In this document: positions 8,672 through 18,212 of the stretch, piece after piece
Layout: each line of letters opens with the position of its first letter
Position numbering within the stretch: the first letter of the stretch is position 1
NCBI GenBank assembly: GCA_045533195.1
Contig: JAZSHI010000025.1
Coordinates: 1-44,443, forward strand
Reading direction: 5' to 3'
DNA from: SIG607 sp045533195
GTDB taxonomy: Bacteria > Bacillota > Clostridia > Oscillospirales > Acutalibacteraceae
Length of the DNA stretch: 44,443 bases
Made by a program: the position numbers and the translations under genes
The notes under the pieces: generated by a model
What the model was told of the DNA's origin: nothing
The model's input: the letters and a program-made list of their open reading frames with translations, nothing else
Database searches by the model: none

Positions 8672-9835
8672 TTATTCCACAACTTCAAAAAAAGTATCGG
8701 GATGATTCTTGTCAAACTGCTCGTTTGCCCACATTAAAGTCACTAAATCTTCGGTATCACTTAAATTTATAATATTATGGGTGTAGCCAGGAAGCATATG
8801 TACGGCTTCGATTTTTTCGCCACTTACTTCAAAGTTCAGCACCTCTTCACTGCCGATTTTTCTTTGCTGAATAAGAGCTTTGCCCGAAACAACAATGAAA
8901 AATTCCCATTTTGTATTGTGCCAATGCTGACCTTTTGTGATACCGGGCTTTGAAATATTTACTGAAAACTGACCGCAGTTTTCGGTTTTCAACAGTTCTG
9001 TAAAGCTTCCTCTGTCGTCAATATTCATTTTTAGCGGAAATGAAACCTTGTCCTTCGGCAAATATGAAAGATAGGTAGAATAAAGCTTTTTAGCAAAACT
9101 GCCGTTTTTAATTTCGGGCATAATAAGAGTTTCGCTTTGCGCCTTGAAGCTCTCAAGCAGCTCTACTATCTCCCCTAAGGTTACCTTATGAACAATAGGG
9201 CAAACACAAAACTGACCGTCTTTATGCTCTTTACCTTCAAGACACAGCATCATTTCGTCCACCAGGTCGTCTATATATAATAATGTAAGAAGCACACTTG
9301 CATCGTTTACGGTAATGGGCAAATCGTTAGCTATGTTGTTGCAAAAGGTTGCAACAGCGCTGTTGTAATTAGGTCGGCACCATTTACCAAAGAGATTAGG
9401 AAATCGGTAAACCAGTACCTTTGCGCCCGTTTCTTTACCGTAAGCAAAGAATAAATCCTCCCCTGCCTTTTTGCTTTGTCCGTAAGGGCCGTTGTAACGT
9501 CCTTCAAGATTTGCCTGAATGGAACTACTAAGCATAATCGGGCAGGTATTATTATAATTTTTAAGGGTGTCAAGAAGAGTGGAGGCAAAACCAAAATTAC
9601 CCTTCATAAAGTCTTCCTCTTTTTCAGGGCGGTTTACCCCTGCAAGATTAAAGACAAAATCAGCATTTTTACAGGCTTCCTCTAAAAGAGAAACGGGAGA
9701 ATCAATATCATAAAGATAAAGTTCTTCAATATTTATATCAGGGTGGGTTCTATCCTTGCCGTTTTTAATATTTTTAAGCGCTTCGGTAAGGTTTTTACCC
9801 ACAAAGCCTTTAGCTCCGGTAATAAGAATTTTCAT
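8672..9835 (-). CDS. capF: CapF: SDR reductase fused to a cupin domain
   Basis: This bifunctional 387-residue enzyme matches CapF in length and order. The N-terminal SDR domain has the nucleotide motif GAKGFVG (7-13), the SSS region (103-105) and Y118-x3-K122 in PYGQSK. The C-terminal cupin starts near residue 265 and holds metal-ligand candidates H304, H306, E311 and H353 ('GQHWHNTKWEF', 'GYTHNI'). Together the domains perform C3 epimerisation and NADPH-dependent C4 reduction of the CapE product to UDP-2-acetamido-2,6-dideoxy-L-talose. It begins one base after the capE stop and is followed 23 nt later by the nucleotidyltransferase gene. Confidence 0.92.
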   Translation of the reverse strand: MKILITGAKGFVGKNLTEALKNIKNGKDRTHPDINIEELYLYDIDSPVSLLEEACKNADFVFNLAGVNRPEKEEDFMKGNFGFASTLLDTLKNYNNTCPIMLSSSIQANLEGRYNGPYGQSKKAGEDLFFAYGKETGAKVLVYRFPNLFGKWCRPNYNSAVATFCNNIANDLPITVNDASVLLTLLYIDDLVDEMMLCLEGKEHKDGQFCVCPIVHKVTLGEIVELLESFKAQSETLIMPEIKNGSFAKKLYSTYLSYLPKDKVSFPLKMNIDDRGSFTELLKTENCGQFSVNISKPGITKGQHWHNTKWEFFIVVSGKALIQQRKIGSEEVLNFEVSGEKIEAVHMLPGYTHNIINLSDTEDLVTLMWANEQFDKNHPDTFFEVVE

Positions 9836-9836
9836 A

Positions 9837-10874
9837 TTATTTACCTATTTTCGCAAGTTCTTCACGGATATATGCTAAAGATAGCAGCTTTTCTTTAACC
9901 TGTTCAACACTTAACAGTGCTGTATTATTAGAATCAAACAAGGTAAGAGGATTACGCTCTATGTCACCGTCTTTAAAGTATTTATCGTAGTTAAGTCCTC
10001 TGTTATCGCTGGGCACACGGTAGAAATCGCCCATATCAACAGCATTTGCACACTCTTCGTTTGTAAGGAGAGTCTCATACAGTTTTTCACCGTGTCTTAT
10101 ACCTATAACCTTAATTTCGGTATCAGGGTTAAAAAGTTCTGTTACTGCCTTTGCAAGAGTTTCTATAGTACAAGCAGGAGCTTTTTGAACAAGAATATCG
10201 CCGTTTACGCCATGTTCAAAAGCGAAAAGCACAAGGTCAACAGCCTCGTCAAGACTCATAATAAAACGAGTCATACTCGGTTCTGTTATGGTAATAGGAT
10301 TGCCCTGCTTAATCTGGTCAATCCAAAGAGGAATAACCGAACCGCGAGAACACATAACGTTGCCGTAACGGGTACAGCAGATTTTAGTATTTTTAGTAGT
10401 ACGGGATTTTGCAACGGCAACCCTTTCTTCAAGAGCCTTTGTAATACCCATAGCATTAACAGGGTAAGCGGCTTTATCGGTGGAAAGACAAATAACACTC
10501 TTTACTCCTTCGTCAATAGCGGCGGTAAGCACGTTATCAGTACCAAGTACGTTTGTACGTACTGCTTCCATTGGGAAAAATTCGCAGGAAGGTACCTGCT
10601 TAAGCGCTGCTGCATGGAAAATATAATCCACCCCGTGCATAGCGTTTTTAACACTTGCCAAATCTCTTACGTCACCGATATAAAATGTGATTTTATCGGC
10701 AACCTCAGGCATTTTAGCCTGAAATTCGTGACGCATATCATCCTGCTTTTTCTCATCTCTTGAGAAAACACGAATTTCTCCAATATCAGTATTTAAAAAT
10801 CTGTTCAGCACCGCATTACCAAAAGAACCGGTACCACCTGTAATAAGTAAAGTTTTTCCTTTAAAAAGACTCAT
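9837..10874 (-). CDS. capE: CapE: UDP-GlcNAc 4,6-dehydratase / 5-epimerase
   Basis: This 345-residue extended SDR has the NAD(P) motif GGTGSFG (13-19) and the CapE/FlaA1-type active site STDKAAYPVNAMGITK (131-146). In it M142 stands where classical SDRs have tyrosine; this is normal for the family and not a defect. The 'HAAALKQVPSCEFFP' block is also diagnostic. It catalyses the first committed step from UDP-GlcNAc towards UDP-L-FucNAc, giving the 4-keto-6-deoxy 5-epimer. That keto-sugar is also a conceivable source for the aminotransferases of this operon, though PglE-type enzymes normally use the non-epimerised product. The cytosolic enzyme is encoded directly before capF. Confidence 0.92.
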   Translation of the reverse strand: MSLFKGKTLLITGGTGSFGNAVLNRFLNTDIGEIRVFSRDEKKQDDMRHEFQAKMPEVADKITFYIGDVRDLASVKNAMHGVDYIFHAAALKQVPSCEFFPMEAVRTNVLGTDNVLTAAIDEGVKSVICLSTDKAAYPVNAMGITKALEERVAVAKSRTTKNTKICCTRYGNVMCSRGSVIPLWIDQIKQGNPITITEPSMTRFIMSLDEAVDLVLFAFEHGVNGDILVQKAPACTIETLAKAVTELFNPDTEIKVIGIRHGEKLYETLLTNEECANAVDMGDFYRVPSDNRGLNYDKYFKDGDIERNPLTLFDSNNTALLSVEQVKEKLLSLAYIREELAKIGK

Positions 10875-10890
10875 AACAATCTCTCCTATT

Positions 10891-12027
10891 TTAATGTCTA
10901 ATATATCTTTTAATTCTTAGTAAAAATTTTCTACAAAAACTGGTGCTATTACAATATAGTTTTGAAATTTCAACAAAGTTTTTTTCGTTCAATTCATCAA
11001 AAAACTTTTGTCTGTTTTGGGGTTTGTTTGCAGATTTATACATAGAACTATTGAATTTTACAGACTCTTCAAAATCAACTTCTTTAAATATCGTTTCAAA
11101 AGATATTTCACTAAATATTTTGTGAGCTTTTTCAGAATTCAGAATAACCAAAGAAGTTCCTTTTTTATTATACATTTTCGGTTCAACATTCCATACGCCC
11201 CAAAAATCAGCCAAAGTAATATCGCTTATCCTACACTTTTTTTTGAATTTGCAATCATAACAAGATGGTCGCAATATTAAATTTTGTGCAAAACTTTTCA
11301 TATAAGCATCTCTGTTTTTTTCTTTATGATATTTTTTTCCGTTTTCAAAAACAAGTTTTAAAGAATAATTACGCCAACCGTTACTTTTATTCCTAAATGA
11401 AACTATTTTACACACACTGTCATCTATAGAATGTAAAAACATTTGCCATAATTTTGCCGAAGGAACTCCATGACAAATAATATCTTGAGTAATAAGATTA
11501 TCATATTCCTTACCTAAGAATTTCAGCAAAGCTTCAATTTGACAAGGGGTTCCGCTAAAATATACAAGTCTGCCAACTTTTAAAAACTGTTCAACTTGTA
11601 TATATATTTCATTTGTATCGCTCTGCACATATTTAGAGCCTTGCAACTTATGTAAATCATCTATTTTATCTACATAAGTATGATACACATTAAATTCATC
11701 ATTAAAAGAGGCACCAAATACTACACCGTCATTTTGAAGTATATATCTTGCGAATAAATAAAAAATACCGCCCGAAGAACTTTTATTAAGTATATATTTA
11801 TGCTTGCAAAAAGCCGCATAACATTTAACTGACTTGTTCACTTCTTCTATTGAAGATTGAATAGGACAAATTTTATTACACAATCCGCAGTTTATACACT
11901 TTGATTCGTCAACCTTAGGATAACAAAACCCCTCTTTATCACAAACCATCTGTATACATTTTTGTGGACAGATATTAGCGCAGGCTTTACACCCACAACA
12001 CAATGACTTATCTGCAATTTTTATCAT
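10891..12027 (-). CDS. FrhB-like iron-sulfur protein (F420 hydrogenase beta-subunit family)
   Basis: Two complete ferredoxin-type [4Fe-4S] motifs open the protein: C10-x2-C13-x2-C16-x3-C20-P and C44-x2-C47-x2-C50-x3-C54-P. After these comes the FrhB/FdhB C-terminal fold, including 'SSSGGIFYLFA' and 'FSGTPCQIEALL' and an internal cysteine pair near 255-265 ('CYDCKFKKKC'). Members in polysaccharide loci usually stand beside pyruvyl transferase genes; their electron donor and substrate are not known to me. It overlaps the flippase gene by 4 nt (ATGA), so the two are translationally coupled. A redox change to a sugar or its substituent is an inference from location. Confidence 0.82.
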   Translation of the reverse strand: MIKIADKSLCCGCKACANICPQKCIQMVCDKEGFCYPKVDESKCINCGLCNKICPIQSSIEEVNKSVKCYAAFCKHKYILNKSSSGGIFYLFARYILQNDGVVFGASFNDEFNVYHTYVDKIDDLHKLQGSKYVQSDTNEIYIQVEQFLKVGRLVYFSGTPCQIEALLKFLGKEYDNLITQDIICHGVPSAKLWQMFLHSIDDSVCKIVSFRNKSNGWRNYSLKLVFENGKKYHKEKNRDAYMKSFAQNLILRPSCYDCKFKKKCRISDITLADFWGVWNVEPKMYNKKGTSLVILNSEKAHKIFSEISFETIFKEVDFEESVKFNSSMYKSANKPQNRQKFFDELNEKNFVEISKLYCNSTSFCRKFLLRIKRYIRH

Positions 12028-13556
12028 AAATGTCTCCTAAAAATTTTATATATAGGACGTTTAATAAGATTTTTTTCATATGAATTCATACTTATTAACC
12101 ACATTGATGCAATATAAACCACAGTATATATAACAACTCCTAAGCCGAATTGAACTAAATTTTTCAAGTCCATAAAATAACGAATTATTATACCGCAAAT
12201 ACTTGGTATTATTAAGCCTACAGATATTCTGATTATATTTTTCCAATATTCAAATATGTTTATATTACATTTTTTATGGTAATAAATATTCATTACTATT
12301 GCATTAGCTAAAACATATGATATTGCAGTACCGATAGCCGCTCCAATCGCTCCGTACTTTTGGCACAAAACAACCAATAAAAACAAGTTAATAATTGCCA
12401 TTCCTATGTATATCAGACTTCTGAACTTGTGTAAGTTTTGTGCTCTTTGAATTTCTATTCCTATGTTTTGTGTTAAAGGTATCATTGCAGAAAAAACTAT
12501 TAGTAATAACACGTAATAAGATTCTTCATATGCTTTACCTGCCCAAATCTCAACAATAAATTCTTTTCCGAAGAATAAAATCCCCGTACTTATAAGCCCC
12601 AATATTAAATACTGAATTCTTCCTATTTTAACAAAAATATCAGTAAAGTTTTTTTTCAACTCTAATTCATCTGAAATTTGACTTTTAAGTTTGTGTATTC
12701 TTGGTGTAAAAATACCGGAGACAGCAGTAGAAAACATTATATAATACGCGTACAATGTACTAGCAACTGCATAGATTGAAACGGCCGTTGTTCCTTTATA
12801 CCTACCAAGAATAATTTTACCCATATTTGTATTAACTTGGTCAACAATTATATTTAAAGCAATGAATATTGTGTATGAAAAAATGCCGTAAAACAATCCT
12901 TTTTCAAAACCATGAAAAACAAATTTCTGTTTAAGTTTTACAAGAGTATAATAAAGATACACACTATCAATAATTATTGCTATTAAAATCGTAACCGATA
13001 CCATAGCTATAGAACGGAAGCCAGAGAGCAATAACGGAAGTGTAATCATTGGACTAACTACCGTTTTAAATACCGAAAGGCCTTTTAAAACAAGAAATTT
13101 CTCATGACTGGATATAATATTTGAAAAAACGCTCATAGGAAAAGAAATAGCCAAGTTTACAGTTAATAACAACATTAATACTCGGGCAATTCGATACTCT
13201 TCTTCCGTAAGACCTTTATCAAAAACCAAATTAAGATTAAAAGACAAAAACAAACCGCACACTAATGCAACTACACCGATCACAATAAATATTATCAAAA
13301 ACAACCCATTAAGTTTTGCTATTGATTCAGCGTCTTTGTTCGCTTTATATTTAGAATAATACCTAATGTAACCACTGTTAAACCCTAAACTCAACACAGA
13401 TAACATAGAGATTGTTGATGCTACAGTACTATATAAACCATATTCACTTTGACCAAGAAGACGTATCATCCATGGAGTATATATCAAACCGATGACGATA
13501 CTTAATCCCATCTGCAAATACGATAAAATAGCACCGGCTTTCAATTGATTTTTCAT
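12024..13556 (-). CDS. wzx: Wzx-type oligosaccharide flippase
   Basis: This 510-residue polytopic membrane protein has about 12-14 hydrophobic helices and the N-terminal pattern of the polysaccharide/MOP exporter family ('LSYLQMGLSIVIGLIYTPWM', then 'LGQSEYGLYS'). It would flip the undecaprenyl-diphosphate-linked repeat unit across the membrane for the Wzy polymerase encoded two genes upstream. It shares one base with the pyruvyl transferase gene and 4 nt with the FrhB-like gene. No lipobox or signal peptide is expected. The family is certain; the wzx symbol rests on context. Confidence 0.88.
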   Translation of the reverse strand: MKNQLKAGAILSYLQMGLSIVIGLIYTPWMIRLLGQSEYGLYSTVASTISMLSVLSLGFNSGYIRYYSKYKANKDAESIAKLNGLFLIIFIVIGVVALVCGLFLSFNLNLVFDKGLTEEEYRIARVLMLLLTVNLAISFPMSVFSNIISSHEKFLVLKGLSVFKTVVSPMITLPLLLSGFRSIAMVSVTILIAIIIDSVYLYYTLVKLKQKFVFHGFEKGLFYGIFSYTIFIALNIIVDQVNTNMGKIILGRYKGTTAVSIYAVASTLYAYYIMFSTAVSGIFTPRIHKLKSQISDELELKKNFTDIFVKIGRIQYLILGLISTGILFFGKEFIVEIWAGKAYEESYYVLLLIVFSAMIPLTQNIGIEIQRAQNLHKFRSLIYIGMAIINLFLLVVLCQKYGAIGAAIGTAISYVLANAIVMNIYYHKKCNINIFEYWKNIIRISVGLIIPSICGIIIRYFMDLKNLVQFGLGVVIYTVVYIASMWLISMNSYEKNLIKRPIYKIFRRHL

Positions 13557-14638
13557 TATGCGGTTCCTTTCAAATTCTGTTCCAAGAAATTTTCGAGTAA
13601 AGCAGAATAATCTCTCATTTGTTTATCTACTTTTTCCCAATCTATAATTTCCTTTGGCAAATCAAAAACTTTGTCAGGCATTTTTTCAATAATTCTATCT
13701 GTCATATCAAACAACGATAACAGAGTATAAAAGCGGTCATTCATTCCTTGCAAGCCAACTTTTTCATTCACTACAAAAAATGGCGTATGTAATTTAAGGC
13801 ACATCATAACGCAATGGAAAGAATTTGTTACTACATATTCTGCATCTCTTATACCGGCAAGCCACTTTTCTATTGAATTATTCACTATATTGATGCTTTT
13901 TTCTACTGAATTTAAACTTAAAATTTTCTTTATTATATGCTTTACTCTTTTATTTTGATTTCTCAATATAGATAGCGCTACATACGGTTTACCGGACACC
14001 GCAAATCCCTTACACAATTCTAAATATTCATTTCGTTCTAACAAAGAGGTTGGATCTGCCGTTACAACCGCATTGTTAATACCAAACCCTTTTAATATAT
14101 CTATACCACTATTTTCTCTAACACTTATAGCGTTAAATTTCTCGATGTAGCATTTCGCTTTTTCCCCCACATCACGTGGATATTCAACACAACCAAAGCT
14201 AACGCTCAGAGCTATTCTTTTCGCATTTTCTCCGCCAAAATTTAAAAAATAAACAGGGGTAATAATATTTCTACCATCACCATGTAAAAAGTAACTGGGA
14301 TTCCAAATTTGGTCACTTCCACAAATCAACACATCATAACCTATGCACTCTTTCTTCAACTGCTCATTAGAATAATAACGTTTTGACATATGAATATTGC
14401 GAGCACGAAAAGAAGCTATTTTTTTCTCTTTAAAATAAATTTTAAACCTATCAATCATTATTTTAGGACGGTTCAATAAAAACATATTTCTCAGCATCAA
14501 TTCTCTTTTTTGGGGCCAATAATCTATCACCTCTACATCAAAACCAAGGTGTTCCTTAATATATTTCTCAGAAGCATATGTTTGAAGAACCGCACCATGG
14601 TTCGTCGCTCTGTGAAAAGTAATAATACCTATCTTCAA
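13556..14638 (-). CDS. Polysaccharide pyruvyl transferase family protein
   Basis: The 360-residue protein begins with 'MKIGIITFHRATNHGAVLQT', the typical start of PF04230 pyruvyl transferases (WcaK/CsaB group), and contains 'CGSDQIWNPSYF' and 'VTNSFHCVMMCLKL' in the expected order. These enzymes attach a pyruvate ketal from phosphoenolpyruvate to a sugar of the repeat unit, adding negative charge. The acceptor here cannot be read from sequence. The gene shares its last base with the flippase start and lies 20 nt after the polymerase gene. The FrhB-like partner lies two genes on, a pairing common in such loci. Confidence 0.85.
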   Translation of the reverse strand: MKIGIITFHRATNHGAVLQTYASEKYIKEHLGFDVEVIDYWPQKRELMLRNMFLLNRPKIMIDRFKIYFKEKKIASFRARNIHMSKRYYSNEQLKKECIGYDVLICGSDQIWNPSYFLHGDGRNIITPVYFLNFGGENAKRIALSVSFGCVEYPRDVGEKAKCYIEKFNAISVRENSGIDILKGFGINNAVVTADPTSLLERNEYLELCKGFAVSGKPYVALSILRNQNKRVKHIIKKILSLNSVEKSINIVNNSIEKWLAGIRDAEYVVTNSFHCVMMCLKLHTPFFVVNEKVGLQGMNDRFYTLLSLFDMTDRIIEKMPDKVFDLPKEIIDWEKVDKQMRDYSALLENFLEQNLKGTA

Positions 14639-14658
14639 TACATTTCAACCTCTTTTCA

Positions 14659-15705
14659 TTATTGCCAATAAAATTTATATGTGCCATTGCTTTGCTGATA
14701 AAGTAAATATGCCACAAATACAATTATTACTCCCAAACGTAGCAAAGTTCTGATTTTTGGGTTTTCTTCTTTGTTCAATGCATTAGGCAAAAGTATCATA
14801 CCAAAAGGTTTAAAATAAAGACTCAAACGGAACAAGTGGGCAATTTCTGACGCATAGGCTTGAAACATAACACCTAAAAATACCATAGTAAATAAAGGCG
14901 ACAGATTGTTTTCTTTTTCAAGCTTACTTTTATAAAATAACGAAACCAACAAAATCAACAGCTGAACAAAAAAGTCCGTTAAAGTATATTGTTTTTCACT
15001 CAACAGATACGATGCATAATGGTCGTTGTCTAATAAGCTTAATACTCTTTCCAATATTGGAATCGCATTAAAAAAAGCGAGAAAAGTAAGCACAGAATAC
15101 AACGGCACTTGTATTTTAGTTGATTTAATATATGATAACGGGAAAGCCAAAAGCATAACTAATGCAGTAAGATGGAAAAGGCTACCCAACGCTACAAAAA
15201 TAAAAAATCTGATTGGTCTTTTGTTTTGCAATTGAATAAACGCCAACAAAGTAAAAACCATAGCAAGAGTTTGTTTAAGCCCTGCCATAGCAAAACCAAA
15301 ACCACCGACAATCGTAAACATTACCACACTGATTAACGGGTCCTCAGAATACTTATATATAATGTAAAAGGATACACCTATGTAAAGTAATCCAATAAAC
15401 CCAAACCAAATTTGAATTGGTATGTTATTATCAGAAAAAATTTCACTTATCCAATAATATGCCTTATTATCACCGTAATCTGTGAAAATCTCAAGAAAAT
15501 CCGCACCTCTACCGCGCTCATAGTCTGCCCAATATCGCACAGTATCTGCACCAACACTTTTATGCCTTAATGCTATCATCAATACGAAAGGAATTGCAGA
15601 AGAAATAACAAAAAATCTTTTTTTATTTTGATATGAACCCGAAACTAATTTGATAAGAGCGTACATAAAAAAAACATGAACTATTAATAATAAATATATA
15701 ACCAT
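14659..15705 (-). CDS. wzy: EpsG-type polysaccharide polymerase (Wzy)
   Basis: This 348-residue membrane protein has roughly ten hydrophobic helices and the EpsG-family N-terminus: a charged loop with 'ALRHKSVGADTVRYWADYERG' features after two helices (R-x5-G-x-D-T-x2-Y). EpsG/Wzy proteins join flipped repeat units at the outer face of the membrane. Only one polymerase candidate exists in the operon, which fits a single Wzx/Wzy system. It overlaps the upstream GT4 gene by one base (TAATG). Confidence 0.82.
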   Translation of the reverse strand: MVIYLLLIVHVFFMYALIKLVSGSYQNKKRFFVISSAIPFVLMIALRHKSVGADTVRYWADYERGRGADFLEIFTDYGDNKAYYWISEIFSDNNIPIQIWFGFIGLLYIGVSFYIIYKYSEDPLISVVMFTIVGGFGFAMAGLKQTLAMVFTLLAFIQLQNKRPIRFFIFVALGSLFHLTALVMLLAFPLSYIKSTKIQVPLYSVLTFLAFFNAIPILERVLSLLDNDHYASYLLSEKQYTLTDFFVQLLILLVSLFYKSKLEKENNLSPLFTMVFLGVMFQAYASEIAHLFRLSLYFKPFGMILLPNALNKEENPKIRTLLRLGVIIVFVAYLLYQQSNGTYKFYWQ

Positions 15706-16919
15706 TAAGCATTTTCCTTTTTTAAAATAAATCTTATCAACTCTATATATTTCAAATAATTATTCATAACGTCAAACTTTTCTAAAATATATTTTCTGAC
15801 TTTTTTACGTTCCAAAATTTTAATGTATTCTTTTTTAATTATTAATTGTTCAACAGAACCGTTTTCTACCACAAAACCATTTACTCCATCAACCGTTTCC
15901 TTTACACCGGTATTATTAAAGGTTATAACGGGTGTTTCGCAGCTTTGTGCTTCAACATTTATAAGAGATAACGATTCTTCTCTTGTTGGGTTAATAAAAA
16001 CATCTGCCATTGAATAAATTTTTCTTAGTTCATCCTTTACCTTTATAAAAGGAATTCCCAAAACCTTTTCAGGAAGATTATTGATTTGCTGTTCACTACA
16101 GCCTATAAGTACTAAAATTTCATCATCCTTTAGTTCTTCAACAAAATCCTCAAAAACCTTTTCATTTACCTTTGACAGCCACTTTGATGCAGGTCCCAAA
16201 ATAACAAACTTATCTTGAAGATTATGCTTTTCTCTGAAATCGGACGGTGTAGGTTTAAAAAACTGAGTATCAATTCCGTTGTGTATTGTTAAAGCTTTTC
16301 TGCCTTTAAAAACCGTTTTTGCTGCTTCATTTGTTATCCACTCTGAAACGCCTACCACAGTTAAATCTTTAATTAATCCAAAATATTTTTTTCTATCCTT
16401 TAAAATTTTAGCTGAGCGGTCAAAAAGTAAAGCCGGGGTATCGGTTTTCTTTTTAGGACAATTCCCGCACTCTTTAAGCCATTTATCACAGCCGGCGGCT
16501 GTATAGTGAAAACATCCACCGGTATAAAACCAACAGTCGTGCAGGGTAACTATAGTTTTAATATCATTTTTCGCAAGATATTTCAGCAACATATTAAGGT
16601 GAATATAATTACTGTGAAGATTATGAAGCTGAACTATATCCGGCTTTATACTATCCATAAATTTCAAAAGTTTCCTTGTCGAAAATCTTGAAAAATAGCC
16701 TTGCATACCATTTATTCTGCATAAAAGAGCGTGAAGTTTTTTGCCAAAGGTATTGCCTATTTTATAGCCGTTTTTAATTTCACTTTCGGGGATGTTTGAC
16801 GAAGAGTATGCAACAAAAGACTCTATGCCTTCGTTTAAGCACATCTCGTGTATGTCTTTAACTATAACACCGGTACTTCCCACGCCGTAAACGGCATTTA
16901 TTTGCAATATCTTCATCAA
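15705..16919 (-). CDS. GT4 glycosyltransferase (WcaC-like)
   Basis: This 404-residue GT-B fold enzyme has an N-terminal acceptor domain with the subgroup signature 'HDCWFYTGGC' plus 'GCDKWLKECGNCPKK' (about residues 128-155). The C-terminal nucleotide-sugar domain carries the E-x7-E motif in 'NPTREESLSLINVE' (about 312-325). It should add one sugar to the lipid-linked repeat unit at the cytoplasmic face. Donor and acceptor cannot be read from the sequence. Its stop overlaps the polymerase start. Confidence 0.85.
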   Translation of the reverse strand: MMKILQINAVYGVGSTGVIVKDIHEMCLNEGIESFVAYSSSNIPESEIKNGYKIGNTFGKKLHALLCRINGMQGYFSRFSTRKLLKFMDSIKPDIVQLHNLHSNYIHLNMLLKYLAKNDIKTIVTLHDCWFYTGGCFHYTAAGCDKWLKECGNCPKKKTDTPALLFDRSAKILKDRKKYFGLIKDLTVVGVSEWITNEAAKTVFKGRKALTIHNGIDTQFFKPTPSDFREKHNLQDKFVILGPASKWLSKVNEKVFEDFVEELKDDEILVLIGCSEQQINNLPEKVLGIPFIKVKDELRKIYSMADVFINPTREESLSLINVEAQSCETPVITFNNTGVKETVDGVNGFVVENGSVEQLIIKKEYIKILERKKVRKYILEKFDVMNNYLKYIELIRFILKKENA

Positions 16920-16931
16920 ATCACCTCTTTA

Positions 16932-18212
16932 TTAAGAATTTAATGTTTTAAACAAAAGCTTTTTTATTATTTGTGCACTATGATTACGCTGTCCACATTC
17001 ATAAGCTTTTTGTGCATATTCTATTATAAGTTCTTTTTTATCAATAAGATTTTGAAGTACTGAAAGTATTTCTTCTTTAGTACTTGCAATTATCGCCGCA
17101 TCTTCACTCTTTAAATATTCCATAGGAGCAGTCTCCATATTTCCTACCGCAAATATACATTTGCTACTGGAAAAATAATCAGTGATTTTGGTAGAAAAAG
17201 AAAGTCTTGCGGTTTTGGACACAGTTCCCTCTATAGCCTCAGCAAAAAGCAAGATATCTGCCTCGGCTTGTTTTTGGGCAACTTCATTTTGAGGAATTGC
17301 GCCTAAAATATGCACATATTTCCCCACAGAACTCAATTGTTCATCGCTTAAATAAGTTGTTGTATAAACATCCAATTCTACTTTTATACCATTTTTATTT
17401 ATTTCACTAAGTGCTTCGCCTATAAATTTAACAGTATCAAATCTACCTATAATCAGTTTGCCGGTGTAAATCATTTTTATAGGATGATTCAATTCATACG
17501 AAACAAATCCGTTACATTCATTTTTAATGGGTTTTGTAAGCACCTTACAATTAATATTAAAGGTTTCATCAGCCTCTTTTTTTGTTTTAGGCGTTATAGC
17601 AAAAAAGTCACTACATAATTTAACGGTTTTTTTAATACTGTTTTTTTGGAAAAATCGATATATTTTATATCCTAATTTATTTGATTGTTTATAGGTGAAA
17701 TTATCATCCCAAAAATATCCAACACCTTTTGCGCCGCTTCGTTTAAGTACATAACGGCTTATACGGTTCAAATGAATATATCCTTCCATAGCAAAAAATA
17801 CCACATCAGGCTTAAATTCATCTATAAAATCATTCAATTCTTTGGTCTTCCACTTACCGAATTTCCAAACAAGTTCACGCGCAATACTTAAAATAAAATT
17901 TTTCTTAGAAGAAAGTTTTTTATATCTTTCTTCTGTTATACGTTCATTTATTTGATTATCATTATCTTTCTGTAAAGCGGATACTTTTTTACCTGTTTTT
18001 ACTTTTCTCTTGAAAACACTTTTAAGAACAGCATTTTCAGATATTCTGAAATAATTATTGCATACAGGACTGTCAGGCAGCGATTCTCTTATATAAATAT
18101 TCGCAACATTATCGGCGCCATAGCCTTCCATTAAAGAGGAAAAAGTATCCGAGCCTGTTTTTTTATTCCAAGCGGGAACACTTAATATAAGTACTTTTTT
18201 CATACTAAACAC
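16932..18212 (-). CDS. Glycosyltransferase-like protein
   Basis: A 426-residue protein with a Rossmann-like start ('KKVLILSVPAW'), a central 'KPDVVFFAMEGY' strand and a C-terminal half arranged like GT4 enzymes ('MIYTGKLI', 'VHILGAIPQNEVAQKQAEAD'), ending with a sugar-nucleotide-binding-like segment. The E-x7-E motif is not clear, so I call it glycosyltransferase-like only. The first codon is a GTG overlapping the aldolase stop. An ATG three codons later (18203), immediately after that stop, is equally plausible and gives 423 residues. Confidence 0.65.
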   Translation of the reverse strand: MFSMKKVLILSVPAWNKKTGSDTFSSLMEGYGADNVANIYIRESLPDSPVCNNYFRISENAVLKSVFKRKVKTGKKVSALQKDNDNQINERITEERYKKLSSKKNFILSIARELVWKFGKWKTKELNDFIDEFKPDVVFFAMEGYIHLNRISRYVLKRSGAKGVGYFWDDNFTYKQSNKLGYKIYRFFQKNSIKKTVKLCSDFFAITPKTKKEADETFNINCKVLTKPIKNECNGFVSYELNHPIKMIYTGKLIIGRFDTVKFIGEALSEINKNGIKVELDVYTTTYLSDEQLSSVGKYVHILGAIPQNEVAQKQAEADILLFAEAIEGTVSKTARLSFSTKITDYFSSSKCIFAVGNMETAPMEYLKSEDAAIIASTKEEILSVLQNLIDKKELIIEYAQKAYECGQRNHSAQIIKKLLFKTLNS

